Both the position numbers and the translations under genes were made by a program. A DNA stretch of 64,000 nt, taken from the NCBI RefSeq assembly GCF_037975245.1, contig NC_092570.1, forward strand, positions 10,519,001-10,583,000. Direction: 5' to 3'. The notes below the pieces were generated by a model. That model did not search any database. It was not told the DNA's origin and saw only the letters and a program-made list of their open reading frames with translations. Below, one piece after another: positions 1 to 10,828 of this stretch (positions within the stretch are counted from its first letter, which is position 1; each line of letters starts with the position of its first letter). The stretch is from Apostichopus japonicus. Its lineage: Eukaryota; Echinodermata; Holothuroidea; Aspidochirotida; Stichopodidae.

Positions 1-507
1 TTCTGAGAAATATGCATTTTTTTGTGTGTAACATCAATAAATTGAACAGTAGGTGATAATTCATTCTTTCCCGTGGCATGAAAATGTTCGCTGCTCGCCC
101 CAATGAAAAGAAATATAGGCTAATTTGAGGTTCAAATGATGCTGTAAAGGAGGTTTTATACTCTATTATGCTAAATGCTAAAGAAATGATGGTTGCTAAG
201 TCAAAATTTGATGCAAATTATTTTATGTATACTTGACAATTACAATGCGGTTTTTCGGACGCTTGTGCGGGTCAGCGGGTTTGGGTGTTAGAATGCGGGT
301 CTAATTCCCGCGAATTGCGGGTCAGTTGGGAGCTCTGCATTTAATTTTAAACCAGAAAACGAAAAGGTTTAGACTAGTCTACCACTGCTATTCCTCTCGA
401 TTTTTTTAATTTCCAATCATATGATTTAGCGGATGTTCGGAAACACTTTTTGGCTCACCTTTGGGGGGGGCATGGCCCCCCTTGGCCCCCCCTTGGATCC
501 GCCAGTG
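1..507 (-). mobile_element. hAT-like non-autonomous element, partial (cut by window start)
   Basis: This stretch is the near-identical reverse complement of the outer parts of the element at 23833-25948. Bases 1 to about 380 match 25055-25436 and bases about 385-507 match 23833-23967. Its right terminus at 507 reads ...GGATCCGCCAGTG, the family's terminal inverted repeat. The other end lies before the window. No coding sequence is visible. The two copies differ at few positions, which suggests recent activity of the family. Confidence 0.8.
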
Positions 508-715
508 GTTGTGACACGCCATGTAGAAGAATCCTATTGGTTTTCGTGGAGGTCAAAGGTCATTTGGAGTCACCAGAGGTCAAATTGTGGAAACCTTGTT
601 TCATAATCTACCGTATCTCCAACTGACCAGCCTGTTAAATAACATGTTCGTTACGCATCATAACAAAAGGACAGATTGTTGGCAATTGGAAATTACCTTA
701 TGGGCATCCGCAGAT

Positions 716-2054
716 CAGGGGCGTATCCAGGATTTTCCAATAGGGGGGGCGCCAGGCATGAATGATCGCCGTCCTGGGGGATGGGTCTAAGGGGAGGGGT
801 GTACAATTTTTGCTTTCGAAGAAGGGCTGAAATGCAAAATGGTGTCATATGCATGGGCGGCGATCCGTACTTCCGAGTGGGGGGGGGGGATATGACCTTG
901 TTGACTATCTAAGCGTAGCGCCACCATGCGTTGGCGCGAAGCGTAAAAGAAAATTTTGGGATTAACAAACCCTCTAGATGGCCGGAAACGGCACTTCCCG
1001 AGGTTTCCAAGCGGCATATACCCAACTTTAAAATAGGGATGTCATGTCCGAAATATCTCATAATCAGGATCCAAAAACTTTTTTTTTAATTTCGGGTGTT
1101 ATTTTGGGAAAATTGCCCCTGTCAATCTTGTTTCAGGCGCAACGTTAGAATGTTCGAGAGCTCTGTTATATTATTCGATGAAGAAAATGGCCTCATGCAG
1201 GCTATTATAGGCCTATACACATGCAATACACAATTACACATAGTTACATACCTAGGTACCGATTGCTAGGGCATCCAGGTGAAACGTGTATTAAGCATTA
1301 CCCTGGTTACATGAGATTCTCAGCTGTTCGAGGGAACATGTACGTGTGTAGGCCTACTATAGGGCCTATATGAATACTATGAGGGTGCATATATGTACTA
1401 TATCAATACCGTGGGCGCAATAATACATTTTGTTGATATAGGGCCAATGAAGCCTACAGTCAACTATTTTTGCTTTATAAAGACGCTTTATTTGAAAAGA
1501 TCGCACTGCGTTTATGGTAGGCGAGAAATGAAGCTAAAAAAGAGCCGTACATTAACGAAGATGCATAAATGTAGGCATGAAAGTATTCTTATCCCCGGCA
1601 TTTGGTGGGGGGGGGGGAGGGATATGGTGCATTACATCCCCTCCACCCATTTTCATGGGGGATATATCCCCCCTTCCACCCAGGATCGCCGCCCATGGCC
1701 ATATGTGATCCATTTTTCGACCTTAATAATAAGCAACATTTCCAGTAAATATGGACACAAAATGCACAATTTAGTATGGCTGGCATGTCACTTAGTGTTT
1801 ATAGTGATAATACAAACACAGTTACCATCTATGTTTCTAAAATTATTATGCCGCCGAACTTCGCCAGAACCTTTTTTTGGCAAACAAAAAATAAAGCATA
1901 CGGGAGGGGAGGGGGGGTTGAGCGATCACCGACATCTCACATAAAGGTCGTCATCAATTTTTTTTTTTTTTTTTTGCTAAACTTTTTTTTTTTGGTGACG
2001 GCCAATAGGGGGGGCGCGCGCCTGTTGCGCCCCCCCCCCCTGGATACGCCCCTG
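716..2054. mobile_element. hAT-like non-autonomous element or composite with 16-bp inverted ends
   Basis: The ends are a perfect inverted pair: CAGGGGCGTATCCAGG at 716 and its reverse complement ending at 2054. Such termini, with adjacent G- and C-runs, are typical of non-autonomous hAT elements. The flanking 8-mers (ccgcagat and gttctatg) do not match, so this may be two elements or a rearranged one. Bases about 905-1010 carry, on the minus strand, a module of about 100 bp shared with five other sites in the window. No transposase is visible. Confidence 0.6.
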
Positions 2055-2247
2055 GTTCTATGGAGATTTGGACAGCAGTCATAGTGGCGAGTGAATTTTG
2101 CGTTTTAGTGAGAAGATTTTTAATCACGGTCGCCAAATAGCGAGTACTTTTGAAAATATTTCAATGTCGAAGCCTGAAAACCTTTAAACATAATTTCTCA
2201 TAGTAGAAATCATGGATACTTTTCATACAATGAATATGGATTTACCA

Positions 2248-3209
2248 CACTGCAAAAACTGCGGTGTTAAAATATCGGTGTTAAAATTACGGTGTTAAAT
2301 TGAGTGTTAAATTAACACCAGACAGAATATTTTGGAATAATGGGGTGTTAAAAAATTGGTGTTGTAAATTTTGGTGTTGAAATTCTAGGTGTTCAAATCT
2401 CGGTGTTAAAGTCGGTGTTAAATTAACACCAAGCAGTATCGATTTCATCAGGCCTACGTAATCGGGTTGTACCAATTTATGGAAATTGATCGATTGTTTC
2501 TAGTATCTCATTGTAGGCTAACTTGTACCAAAACACAACAATAACTCCCAAAGCTGACCTGGCATAGGATATTTTCAACACGAGTTGCCTAATTATTGAT
2601 GACTGTAAGTTTGGCTGTTGATATGCAAATTAGATGCGATCCATTCAATTATGGTGGCTATAGTAATATATTTCGAAAAATAACATAATAAACGAGGTTA
2701 TTGCAGGATTAATAATGTTATAAAAGTGTCTTATTAACTCAGTAACCGAATAAGCCAATGAAATAACGAGATATATTTAGTTTTCTTGAATTCTTCAACA
2801 GATTTGGTATTCACTGTATACTTTTTTGAAAACTACAAAGATGAATAGTGTCAGATAAATACAACTGTTATTCTTTGATGACGTAATGCTTTTTGCACGG
2901 ACTCCATCATATTCATAAAGGAACTCTCTGCTAATATGATGGTATACCGGGTATGCAATATGTATGTTGTGCCATTATATTGCACCTTTTTCAACACCCA
3001 ATGGATTTACAAGAAACAACACCACTGAGATTTGAACTTTAAATCTCGGTGGTGTTGTTTTAAATTTTAAATAAACCCAATAAGGTGTTGGAAAAGTACT
3101 CCAAGACCGGTGTTAATTTAACACCCACGGTGTGGTCATATATGTACACCGCCGGAGAATCAAATTCAACACCGTCGGTGTTAAATTCAACACCGGAGTT
3201 TTTGCAGTG
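2248..3209. mobile_element. CACTG-ended MITE-like DNA transposon with GGTGTTAA subrepeats
   Basis: The inverted ends of about 24 bp start CACTGCAAAAACT at 2248 and at 3209 on the opposite strand. Both subterminal zones are dense in GGTGTTAA/TTAACACC words, several arranged as palindromes such as GGTGTTAATTTAACACC. The middle has no coding potential. CACTG-type ends recall the CACTA/EnSpm and Chapaev groups. I see no clear target duplication, so the superfamily is open. Confidence 0.6.
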
Positions 3210-4790
3210 CATATTAAGTACAATAATCCTGTTGCTTGTGAGGTCACCAGAGGTCACCAGTGGTCAAACTCTGAAAACCCTTTTACATGATAACTAACGA
3301 TGGGAATCGTGGATACTTCTCATACTTGGTGTGTGGGATGCATCACATTGAGTACGCTACCCCTAGTGCTTTGGTGGAGGTGTATATTGCCACGCACAGC
3401 AGACTGACCCGTGTTTACCATGCCATAGTGTAATTGTACATTAAAATAGTGGTTAGGGCCATTATATTGTAACAGCTATTTCTGGTTAACAAGCAGAAGT
3501 CTAGTGCAATGACGTCATAGGAACCAGGATGCATTTTTCATTCTGGTTGATGGAGACTTTCTTCGCGGATTTTACAAAAATCATCACCAGTGTCTAAGGT
3601 GTAGTCAACAGGGATCACCTAGAATGGTTACTATATACATCCTTTGGTAGTATTTAATCTCTTCTTACTGTCGGAGAATAATCAGTTGCTGTACGATCTT
3701 CAGAACATTCTTTCAAAAAAGAGAAGCAAAACAGCGTATTCCATAGGCAAACACTTGAAGTCATGTCAATAGTTGGCAGAGAAATTTGTTCTTACACGTC
3801 TGAGTGGGCGTCCTGTTGTATGTTGGATGGACACTGCTGCGTATATTTAAAGCGACTGTATCACGACTGAATAGGTTCATAAATACTATTGTGTGTCCAA
3901 ATCGCTATAGTAGTTAAAATCTTTAGTGTTAAAGCAGATATTGCACCTTTACAGGGACCACATACACACATTGGTCTGTGAGAACCCTTCCATATTGTCC
4001 AACACCATTTTCCCTTGACAAACCTGTTATGCACGTGTTATTTGAGGTTGTATGAAACGTACGTCTTCCTATGCAGTGTCTGTTGCATCTGATGAACTGA
4101 CCATATAGAATGCGTGTTAGGCAAAGTAAATCAGCCGCTTTGATTGATGAGCCTAATATGATTTCAAGGGGCCATTCCTCAAACAGTGATGTAGGGTAGA
4201 AATACAACGTGGACCGATAACCGATTTTTAAACGGTCTACAGCATACCTAAAATGGTTTAACCCCTTACGGTATTCTTTTATTAGCACATATTCTCCGTA
4301 CGTGATCATATAAATTTTTCTCCTTTATCTGCAACATCATTGTCATTGAATGCAGTCCGATCGAGAAGGCTACTGTATGATACATTCATTTCATAATAAT
4401 TCAGTTCGCTATTAAACATGCTCTCGTGTAGGATGCGGGTTTCAACTTGTACTATCATCCAAGTAAACCCCGGAATTTTACTTTACACTAATATCATCAA
4501 CACTCTTGCTGAATAATATCTAGATACTATCTGCTGGTTTCAAAGATTTTCCAGTTTCTTCTCCTTTTTTGAAGTTACTCTTTACATTTGTAATGCAGGC
4601 CATTACTTTTTTTTTTTTTTTTTTTTTGGAGACGTAATTTTTAGCGCCTTCGAGTTTGCCTTAGAACTTCCAGTGGAGTTTGTCTAAAAAAAGTTAGATT
4701 CTACTGAGCCTTCTGGGTTTATATATCTCTATGGTGGGAACCTGCGACTTAGTTCACTCTCATCGATCGTTGCGGTAAGCGGAGACGGTT
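3210..4790. other. No recognised gene
   Basis: Intergenic or repeat-derived sequence. A minus-strand open frame at 3929-4309 (126 codons) resembles no family I know and has no visible splice sites or neighbours that support it. A T-run of about 19 sits near 4609-4627. Confidence 0.5.
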
Positions 4791-4795
4791 TGTTC

Positions 4796-5247
<452 letters not shown>

Positions 5248-5867
5248 TAAGAATTGCGGGATATGGGGTTCTTGTCAGCAGCTAGCTGTACAACAAGATT
5301 ATTGGGAATTCCCCTAGTGGTCACGATGTGTGAAGACAGCTGACCACTGTATTACAAATACAACAGGCTAAAAAACAAGAATAAGACTGGCTGTTAGGTA
5401 TACAGTATAAGTAGCTATATTTGCTCGGTCACACACAGGAAAGTATGCAACATAAAGAATCTTGGAAAAGTACTCTTTACTGTTACACAATTAAACTTGT
5501 ATCAACAGTTAAAAACAAGAGATATAATATAAACAACTAGGGGTGTCAAGTGGCCACAAGACTAATACATGTATGTGCACATTAATAAAAAAAGATAGAG
5601 CTTATCTGGCGGGCGGGTCTGTATAGTCCAGCAACACGGCACGGCAATGTAGTAGAATAACTGGTAGGCACGGTGATGCAAGGTTTAATAAATGAATGTC
5701 CGATAGCAGGAAATTACGAAATAGAAGGTGAGAGGTAAGAGTTCCGTGAATATACTCCAGTGGATATAGATACGAGGGAGAGTTCCAGGAATACTCCAAT
5801 AAAATATATATATCCAAAGAAATGTTCTTCCCAAGGAGAGTAGGTAAAGTCCAGGTACAAGAGACAG

Positions 5868-5965
5868 TAGGTAGAAGACTAGGTGACGTCCACGTAAAAG
5901 AGTAGGTGAAGTCCCGGTAAAAGATAGGTTAAAGAGTAGGTGAAGTCCCAGTAAAAGATATGTAA
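5868..5965. repeat. Short degenerate tandem repeat
   Basis: About three to four imperfect copies of a unit near 30-35 bp built on AGTAGGTGAAGTCC and GGTAAAAGA. The rest of 5250-6615 has no recognisable gene and looks repeat-derived. Confidence 0.6.
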
Positions 5966-6617
5966 ATACAAAATGGCAACTAGCAGGACACAGCTCTCAG
6001 TTCCATATAATCCATTAAAACGATGAAATAATGTTTACAAACGTACAGCAAATCAATTATAGACAATTAATTCCTCGGACAGCAAAAGTTATATGAATGT
6101 AGATAAATATTCTCAAAGCACAAGATAGACAACTTCTCTATTTTTATATATACTGTAGTGTACAGACTATGATATCAAGGGTGGCTAATATACAAACATG
6201 CCCTGTTGACTGGCTGAAAACCAAACTGCCTCTCTCTCCTAAGACACCTTGGAGGAAGCTCCTAAACCACAGGGTAACAACATGTGACCCTTTTAACACC
6301 TCTGATTGGCTATACACACCCTAGATACCAAGAGTAACACTTAGAACCAATCAGAGCTAATTACACAGGCTAATCTACATACAAATGTCTATCCTATAAC
6401 TGAAACAACTAAGACAAGGCATCCCTTATCTAAGAAAAGAAAGTAAGAAGAGAAGATGTGTACTAAAACCAGCAACTTGGCAGAACAAAGAAAGTACTGT
6501 TGCCACTGGCTCACTACTAAATATACAGGGGAATATGAGCACAGGTTGTGGAAGAGTATCGGCACCTATTACATAACCACTAGGAAAGGGGAGAACAAGA
6601 AACAGAAATAGAGCTAT

Positions 6618-6621
6618 TTAC

Positions 6622-6664
<43 letters not shown>

Positions 6665-6667
6665 TAG
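6618..6667. repeat. (TA)n microsatellite
   Basis: Short TA run with CATA interruptions. It lies at the 3' side of the minus-strand tRNA-like repeat and may be that repeat's tail. Confidence 0.8.
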
Positions 6668-6689
6668 TAAATAAATCAAGAATAGTACA

Positions 6690-6815
6690 CCAGAATAATT
6701 CCACTGCACGACCAGTTTCGTCCTTTTCGGACTCATCAGGCGAAGGTAAGAATCGAACTCCCGGATCTTGTGTCGCACACCGAAGTCCGTGCCACTCGAC
6801 CACAGTGATAAAACT
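6690..6815 (-). mobile_element. tRNA-like SINE fragment with hammerhead-type core
   Basis: On the minus strand an A-box-like word (TGGTCGAGTGGC, 6802-6791) is followed by a B-box-like word (GAGTTCGATTC, 6760-6750), the internal RNA polymerase III promoter layout. Immediately downstream lies CTGATGA, a 4-bp stem GTCC/GGAC closed by GAAAA, and then GAAAC (6739-6715). This is the conserved core and stem II of a hammerhead ribozyme. The sequence then folds ACTG/CAGT as a possible stem III, but the base at the cleavage position is G and stem I is not evident, so this copy is probably inactive. Confidence 0.6.
6715..6739 (-). ncRNA. Hammerhead ribozyme-like catalytic core
   Basis: The minus strand reads CTGATGA, stem II GTCC-GAAAA-GGAC, then GAAAC. 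All of the conserved hammerhead core nucleotides on this side of the fold are intact. Known animal hammerheads of type I occur in Penelope-like elements, retrozymes and some SINE-like repeats. Cleavage is doubtful because stem I pairing is not seen and H17 would be G. Confidence 0.5.
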
Positions 6816-6990
6816 GGTGTGTGAATGCGTATAAAAATTGACTTGTATACCTGTCATTCAGGGCGTATTAACCAAGTGTTATGATTTTACAGAGTGCACC
6901 CCTGGTGCTTTGAATCTGACAATTTAACACATAATATATATCTGTCATACCACTTGCTACACATTAATTTCGAATTTAGGCGGAGAATTT

Positions 6991-7248
6991 GGCGGAGTGT
7001 ATAGCCTAGTGGTTAACGCCGGCGTCTCCCAGTCATGAGATCCCCGGTTCGATTCCCCGCCGACAGCAATGTGTGTCGTCTGGCAAGGGTGTTGTTCAAT
7101 AACAACTTCCCGACATGGACGTTAAATGGATGTGTGCCGAGAGATTGGCTACGGTCAGCTTGCGAGTCTATATGCCTCCATGGCTTCTTTCGCGAGTTCC
7201 TGCTTGCGGGAAGATCACTATATATATACATACATACATACATACATT
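6991..7248 (+). mobile_element. tRNA-derived SINE, full-length copy
   Basis: The head carries an A box (TAGCCTAGTGGTTAACGCCG, from 7002) and a perfect B box (GGTTCGATTCC, 7046-7056) with tRNA-like spacing. A body of about 170 bp follows, ending GAGTTCCTGCTTGCGGGAAG, then a (CATA)n tail. Two more copies occur in the window: 41684-41922, inside an ABCC4-like intron, and a 3'-end piece at 26895-26999. Transcription by RNA polymerase III and mobilisation by a partner LINE are expected for this class. Confidence 0.85.
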
Positions 7249-7272
7249 TACGGCTTGGCTTGCCTATAAAGA

Positions 7273-7760
7273 GTGGTTATTCCGTTCTGTAGTTCTATTA
7301 GATTTGTGGGTGTCAACTTAACTAATAATGGGGATAATCTCTTCCGATTAAACGATGAACAGAAGCTGTCCAGGCTGACGAATGAACTCAGGATTTGGAA
7401 TGCACGTGATCTCACTCCCATGCATCGGTTAATATATAATTGTCAAGAGCTTTGCAATTAGCCAGCTATGTTTTTCTTTCCCAGGTATTGCCAAACCCTC
7501 CAAAGGATGTTTTCAATAAAATACAAAGTATTATTCTTAACGGCACTGCTGACAAGGTTAGAAGGCTCACTGTATGATTAACCCATTTGAAAAGAAGGGT
7601 TAAAAATCATTCATATTCACAGCTTTGCAGGGGCCTTGAAACCTCCTGGGTAAAGAGATATTGTGATAAACCTAAAATGGTTACTGGAAGTTATTCTTCG
7701 ATTCTTTCCTTGTATCTTTATCTTATTGTAAGTTTTAGGTCAATGATATCAAAGGTATAT
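7273..7760 (+). pseudogene. L1/Tx1-like LINE reverse transcriptase fragment
   Basis: Broken frames read LTNNGDNLFRLNDEQKL, LRIWNARDLTPMHR, then PNPPKDVFNKIQSI and, further on, SWVKRYCDKPKMV. These blocks, in this order, are typical of the region after the catalytic core in L1/Tx1-type LINE ORF2 proteins. Frameshifts and a stop near 7458 show that it is dead. It follows directly after the SINE at 6991-7248. Confidence 0.7.
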
Positions 7761-8722
7761 AAATAGTTTTATAAGATAAATTTGTATTGCGTGTAGTAAA
7801 ACCATTCTTATGACCCCGCTCAACAGCTTTGGTGTTCAGAATATTTTGGAATAAAACTTCGTCTAGTTAGATTTTTTACTAATTACCAATCTCAATGCGA
7901 AATAATTGTGTAACGGTCTTAGTTTGACAGTGAGATCAAGTGCTTTTGTCTGGATCGGCTGTTGATCTCAATTTGTGTAGTCTCTTCTACCAGTTTCAGC
8001 ATAGCTAGGCCTTGGAAATAACGTTTGACTTTCGTCACGTTTATGATTATGGGACAACTTGAACAAACCTGGCTAGGCCTGTGAGCAATTGTATTTTGTC
8101 TAGGCCAGCAACGGTTGGGTAGAATAGGGTTCGTGAAAACAACAACGTGAAGAATACCAGTCAGAAAACCAGTACACTTAAGATGGCAAAACATCTCTTT
8201 AATTATTTCTTAAAGCATTTTCCTACTGGCTATCAGTCATAATTCGCACAGTATAGAATAATTTAAGGAATTTTGAGACAGGTTTGCTGTTGTTGCTGCT
8301 AGGATTTTTGGAAGATAGCTACTGTAACAACCTCAGACTTTTATTGCGTAAAACATCGCTTTGATTTAGGCAGTGTAATGGAGTAATAACGATATTTTTT
8401 TCGCCCATCAATCTGCAGCTAAAAGACAAAATAAATAACGGGGCAAATGTACGAAGTCGCGCTAATCGAGTAGCGGTTCAAAGTAGCAGTATAAGGTACT
8501 GTGTAGGCTTAGGACTCGCGCACACCTAGCTACTGTATATAGTATCTACCTATATCAGACACTTGCGACAATTTGAACAAAAACCAATTCGCATACATTT
8601 TCGTGTAGAACGATGCTTCAATTACTTGAATGGTGAGTGTTCATAATTGTAGTATGGATTATGAAACGCAACACACCTCTTCAAATTGAAAATTGTGTAC
8701 GTTTCACTTTATATAGCCCTAC
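7761..8722. other. No recognised coding exon
   Basis: This should be the first intron of the minus-strand SLC5-like gene. I searched by eye for the following SLC5 exon here and on down to base 1 and did not find one. An open frame at 7919-8194 on the minus strand matches nothing I recognise. Confidence 0.5.
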
Positions 8723-9286
8723 CTGAAATACGTCGGTCCAGATAACAGCCTTCATTCCACCAATGGTTGTATAGAAACTGCATATCAAGGTAACTACCAA
8801 GATGGACAGGACGACCGACATTCCCGTAATCAAGCTTAATGCCAGGGCTGGAGCGTAGACCACGAAACCCATATAGACGGTAGCGAATACATAATATAGT
8901 ATAATGCCGGCTATTTTAACACTCTTGTCAAATCTCATCTCTAAATATTCGTAAATACTCGTTAGCTTGAGTCGGTAGTAGATAGGTACAGCTGTTCTCG
9001 TTACGATATAAATGGCGAAGATCCTTCCTGGTATTGTAAGGAGAATGTTTGGACCAAAAAAGTAAACCTCTGAAGGAACTCCGATGAATACTACAGCAGA
9101 TATTGCTGTTGCCATGTAGGAAATGGCTATCGGGAGCACTCCCATTTGACGATCTCCTAAGAAATAAGTAGCTGTATTGTTTTCTTTTCTTCCCGACACG
9201 GCGAAGTAAATACCAATCAAAGCAGATAAGACAAAAGATGCTCCAAGAACAATAAAATCTACAGCTGTGAACAATGTGGTCGCCAT
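8723..9286 (-). CDS. SLC5-family sodium/solute symporter, first coding exon
   Basis: The exon encodes the N-terminal 188 residues of a sodium-coupled symporter of the SLC5 family (LeuT-fold membrane protein). The best fit is the monocarboxylate/multivitamin/iodide branch (SLC5A5/6/8/12). Visible are TM1 (FIVLGASFVLSALIGIYF), the YFLGDRQMGVLPIAIS block after it, the PSEVYFFG turn in the next helices, several further hydrophobic helices, and the family block GGMKAVIWTDVFQ at the end. The ATG at 9286 is the first in frame; a reading that starts nine bases earlier would use GTG. An in-frame TAA lies upstream. The exon ends TTTCAG, followed by donor GTAGGG, in phase 0. Only about a third of a normal protein of roughly 600 residues is present. 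The rest must lie at lower coordinates, and I did not find it in the window. It is long for a first exon of this family, so several ancestral exons may have fused. Confidence 0.85.
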
Positions 9287-10180
9287 TGCCGCCACTTTTA
9301 CGTCTCTGATAGAGAACTTGCAGCCTACAGATAAAATTACAAATAGGGCTACTTCTTAACGTGTGTGTGATGTTTGTTTCTGCAAGTATTTCACAAAGCT
9401 TGCTACAGACAAATCGTTGAAAAGCAGTGCTTCAGTGAATACTTTTACAGCAATTAAATATAACCTTCAAAACACAGGAGCTTCATAGAAGGGTACGGTA
9501 CCGTAAGTAGTTCAATTCACAGACTGACTGTTATTGTAGGTCTATTAACTTACCCTACTAAGCTATACAATAACCCATATGGTGTAAGACCAAAGGGTAT
9601 ATCAGCAGACCGAATACTCTACGTCATCAATTGACGTTTCATCAGATCGAAAGCACATCCTTTTGGTAGCCTGGAATTTCGGCTTCTGCCGTGATTGAAA
9701 CGGGTGGTGATTGGCTGCATTGAGAAGGACTATAGGTCCTTCAACTAACACTTTGTCCCCGTTCTGGTGTAGTGACGAATGTGCAAAATGTGAGTTTTGA
9801 GAAAACGCTCTTCGACTTTAGTATATCGTAATTAAAAACGATATTTTGTACCGAAAGTTGCCAATATATGACATTTAACAAATATAGAACTTTGAGTTCT
9901 CATATTTGTTGCTGATCGAAAAATTTCTTACACAGTAGTAATTTTAGTTTAAAAAATTCGTCGTTACGTCATGTCATTTTCAGTTAATTTTAAAAATTCG
10001 TCACACATTCGTCACTATGCTAGAACTAAATTATGAGGTTTCTTCCTGTCACAGACTAGTATTCGTCACCTTTGTGTGTAGTAGCCATAGGGTACACCGT
10101 GTATGTTCACTGTCACATGGGGAGAGGCGGTGGGGCGTTGAGTAGGTGGAATATAACCTTAGGATAGAAGAAAGTAATCG
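9287..10180. other. Upstream flank of the SLC5-like gene, no gene seen
   Basis: Probably 5' leader and promoter-side sequence of the minus-strand SLC5-like gene, then repeat-like AT-rich sequence with several TTCGTCAC words (about 9950-10070). No confident promoter element can be named. Confidence 0.4.
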
Positions 10181-10182
10181 AA

Positions 10183-10660
10183 GGGGTGGTACATTGGTCT
10201 TATTGATTTTAAAAAGAACGTCCACGGTCTACTACAATGTATAAAATAGACAAGGAATTTGCATGGGCTACACGCAGGTATATCAACGTACGTGTTTTAG
10301 TATGTTTTTCTTGGGTGGCAGGGATTGGGTCGGATATGATGAGGGGAGGGGGTATAGAGGGCAAGGAGAGCCGACTGTTGAAAGGGGTGGTATATTGGTC
10401 TTATTAATTTTTTTAAAAGAACGCCCACCTTTTGTTGCGATGCATAAAATAGACAAGGAATTTGTATGAGTTATGGGCGGATATGTGTTTTAGTATGTTT
10501 TTCTTGAGTGACATGGATGGTGTCGGATAGGGGGATGTTTGGGGTAGAGAGGGCAAGGTGACCCGGCTGCTGGAAGGGTGGTACATTAGTCTTATTTATT
10601 TTAAAAAGAACTCCCACCATTTTCTACAACGTATAAAATAGACAATGGATTTGATGAAAT
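10183..10660. repeat. Tandem repeat of about 195 bp, nearly three copies
   Basis: Copies start near 10183, 10384 and 10575 with GGTGGTAYATTRGTCTTAT. They share TATAAAATAGACAAGGAATTT and TTTAGTATGTTTTTCTTG. The open frame at 10263-10469 is only a reading through this repeat. Confidence 0.75.
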
Positions 10661-10828
10661 GTGAACCCATGCAGTTGCAAACATAATAGTTCCAGGCGTA
10701 ACCTGTTAAGTCGGAACTCTTATGAAGCACACAGACTACGGAAATTTGTGTGCAATTCTTCATTTTCAAGTTAGTGTTTTACGTGAAATGTCTCTGACAA
10801 TAGTTTCTAAGTATCCTTCAAACGTTAA

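Noticed and set aside
3929-4309. 126-codon minus-strand open frame
   Set aside because: No domain, motif or neighbour supports it; length alone is not enough in this AT-rich genome.
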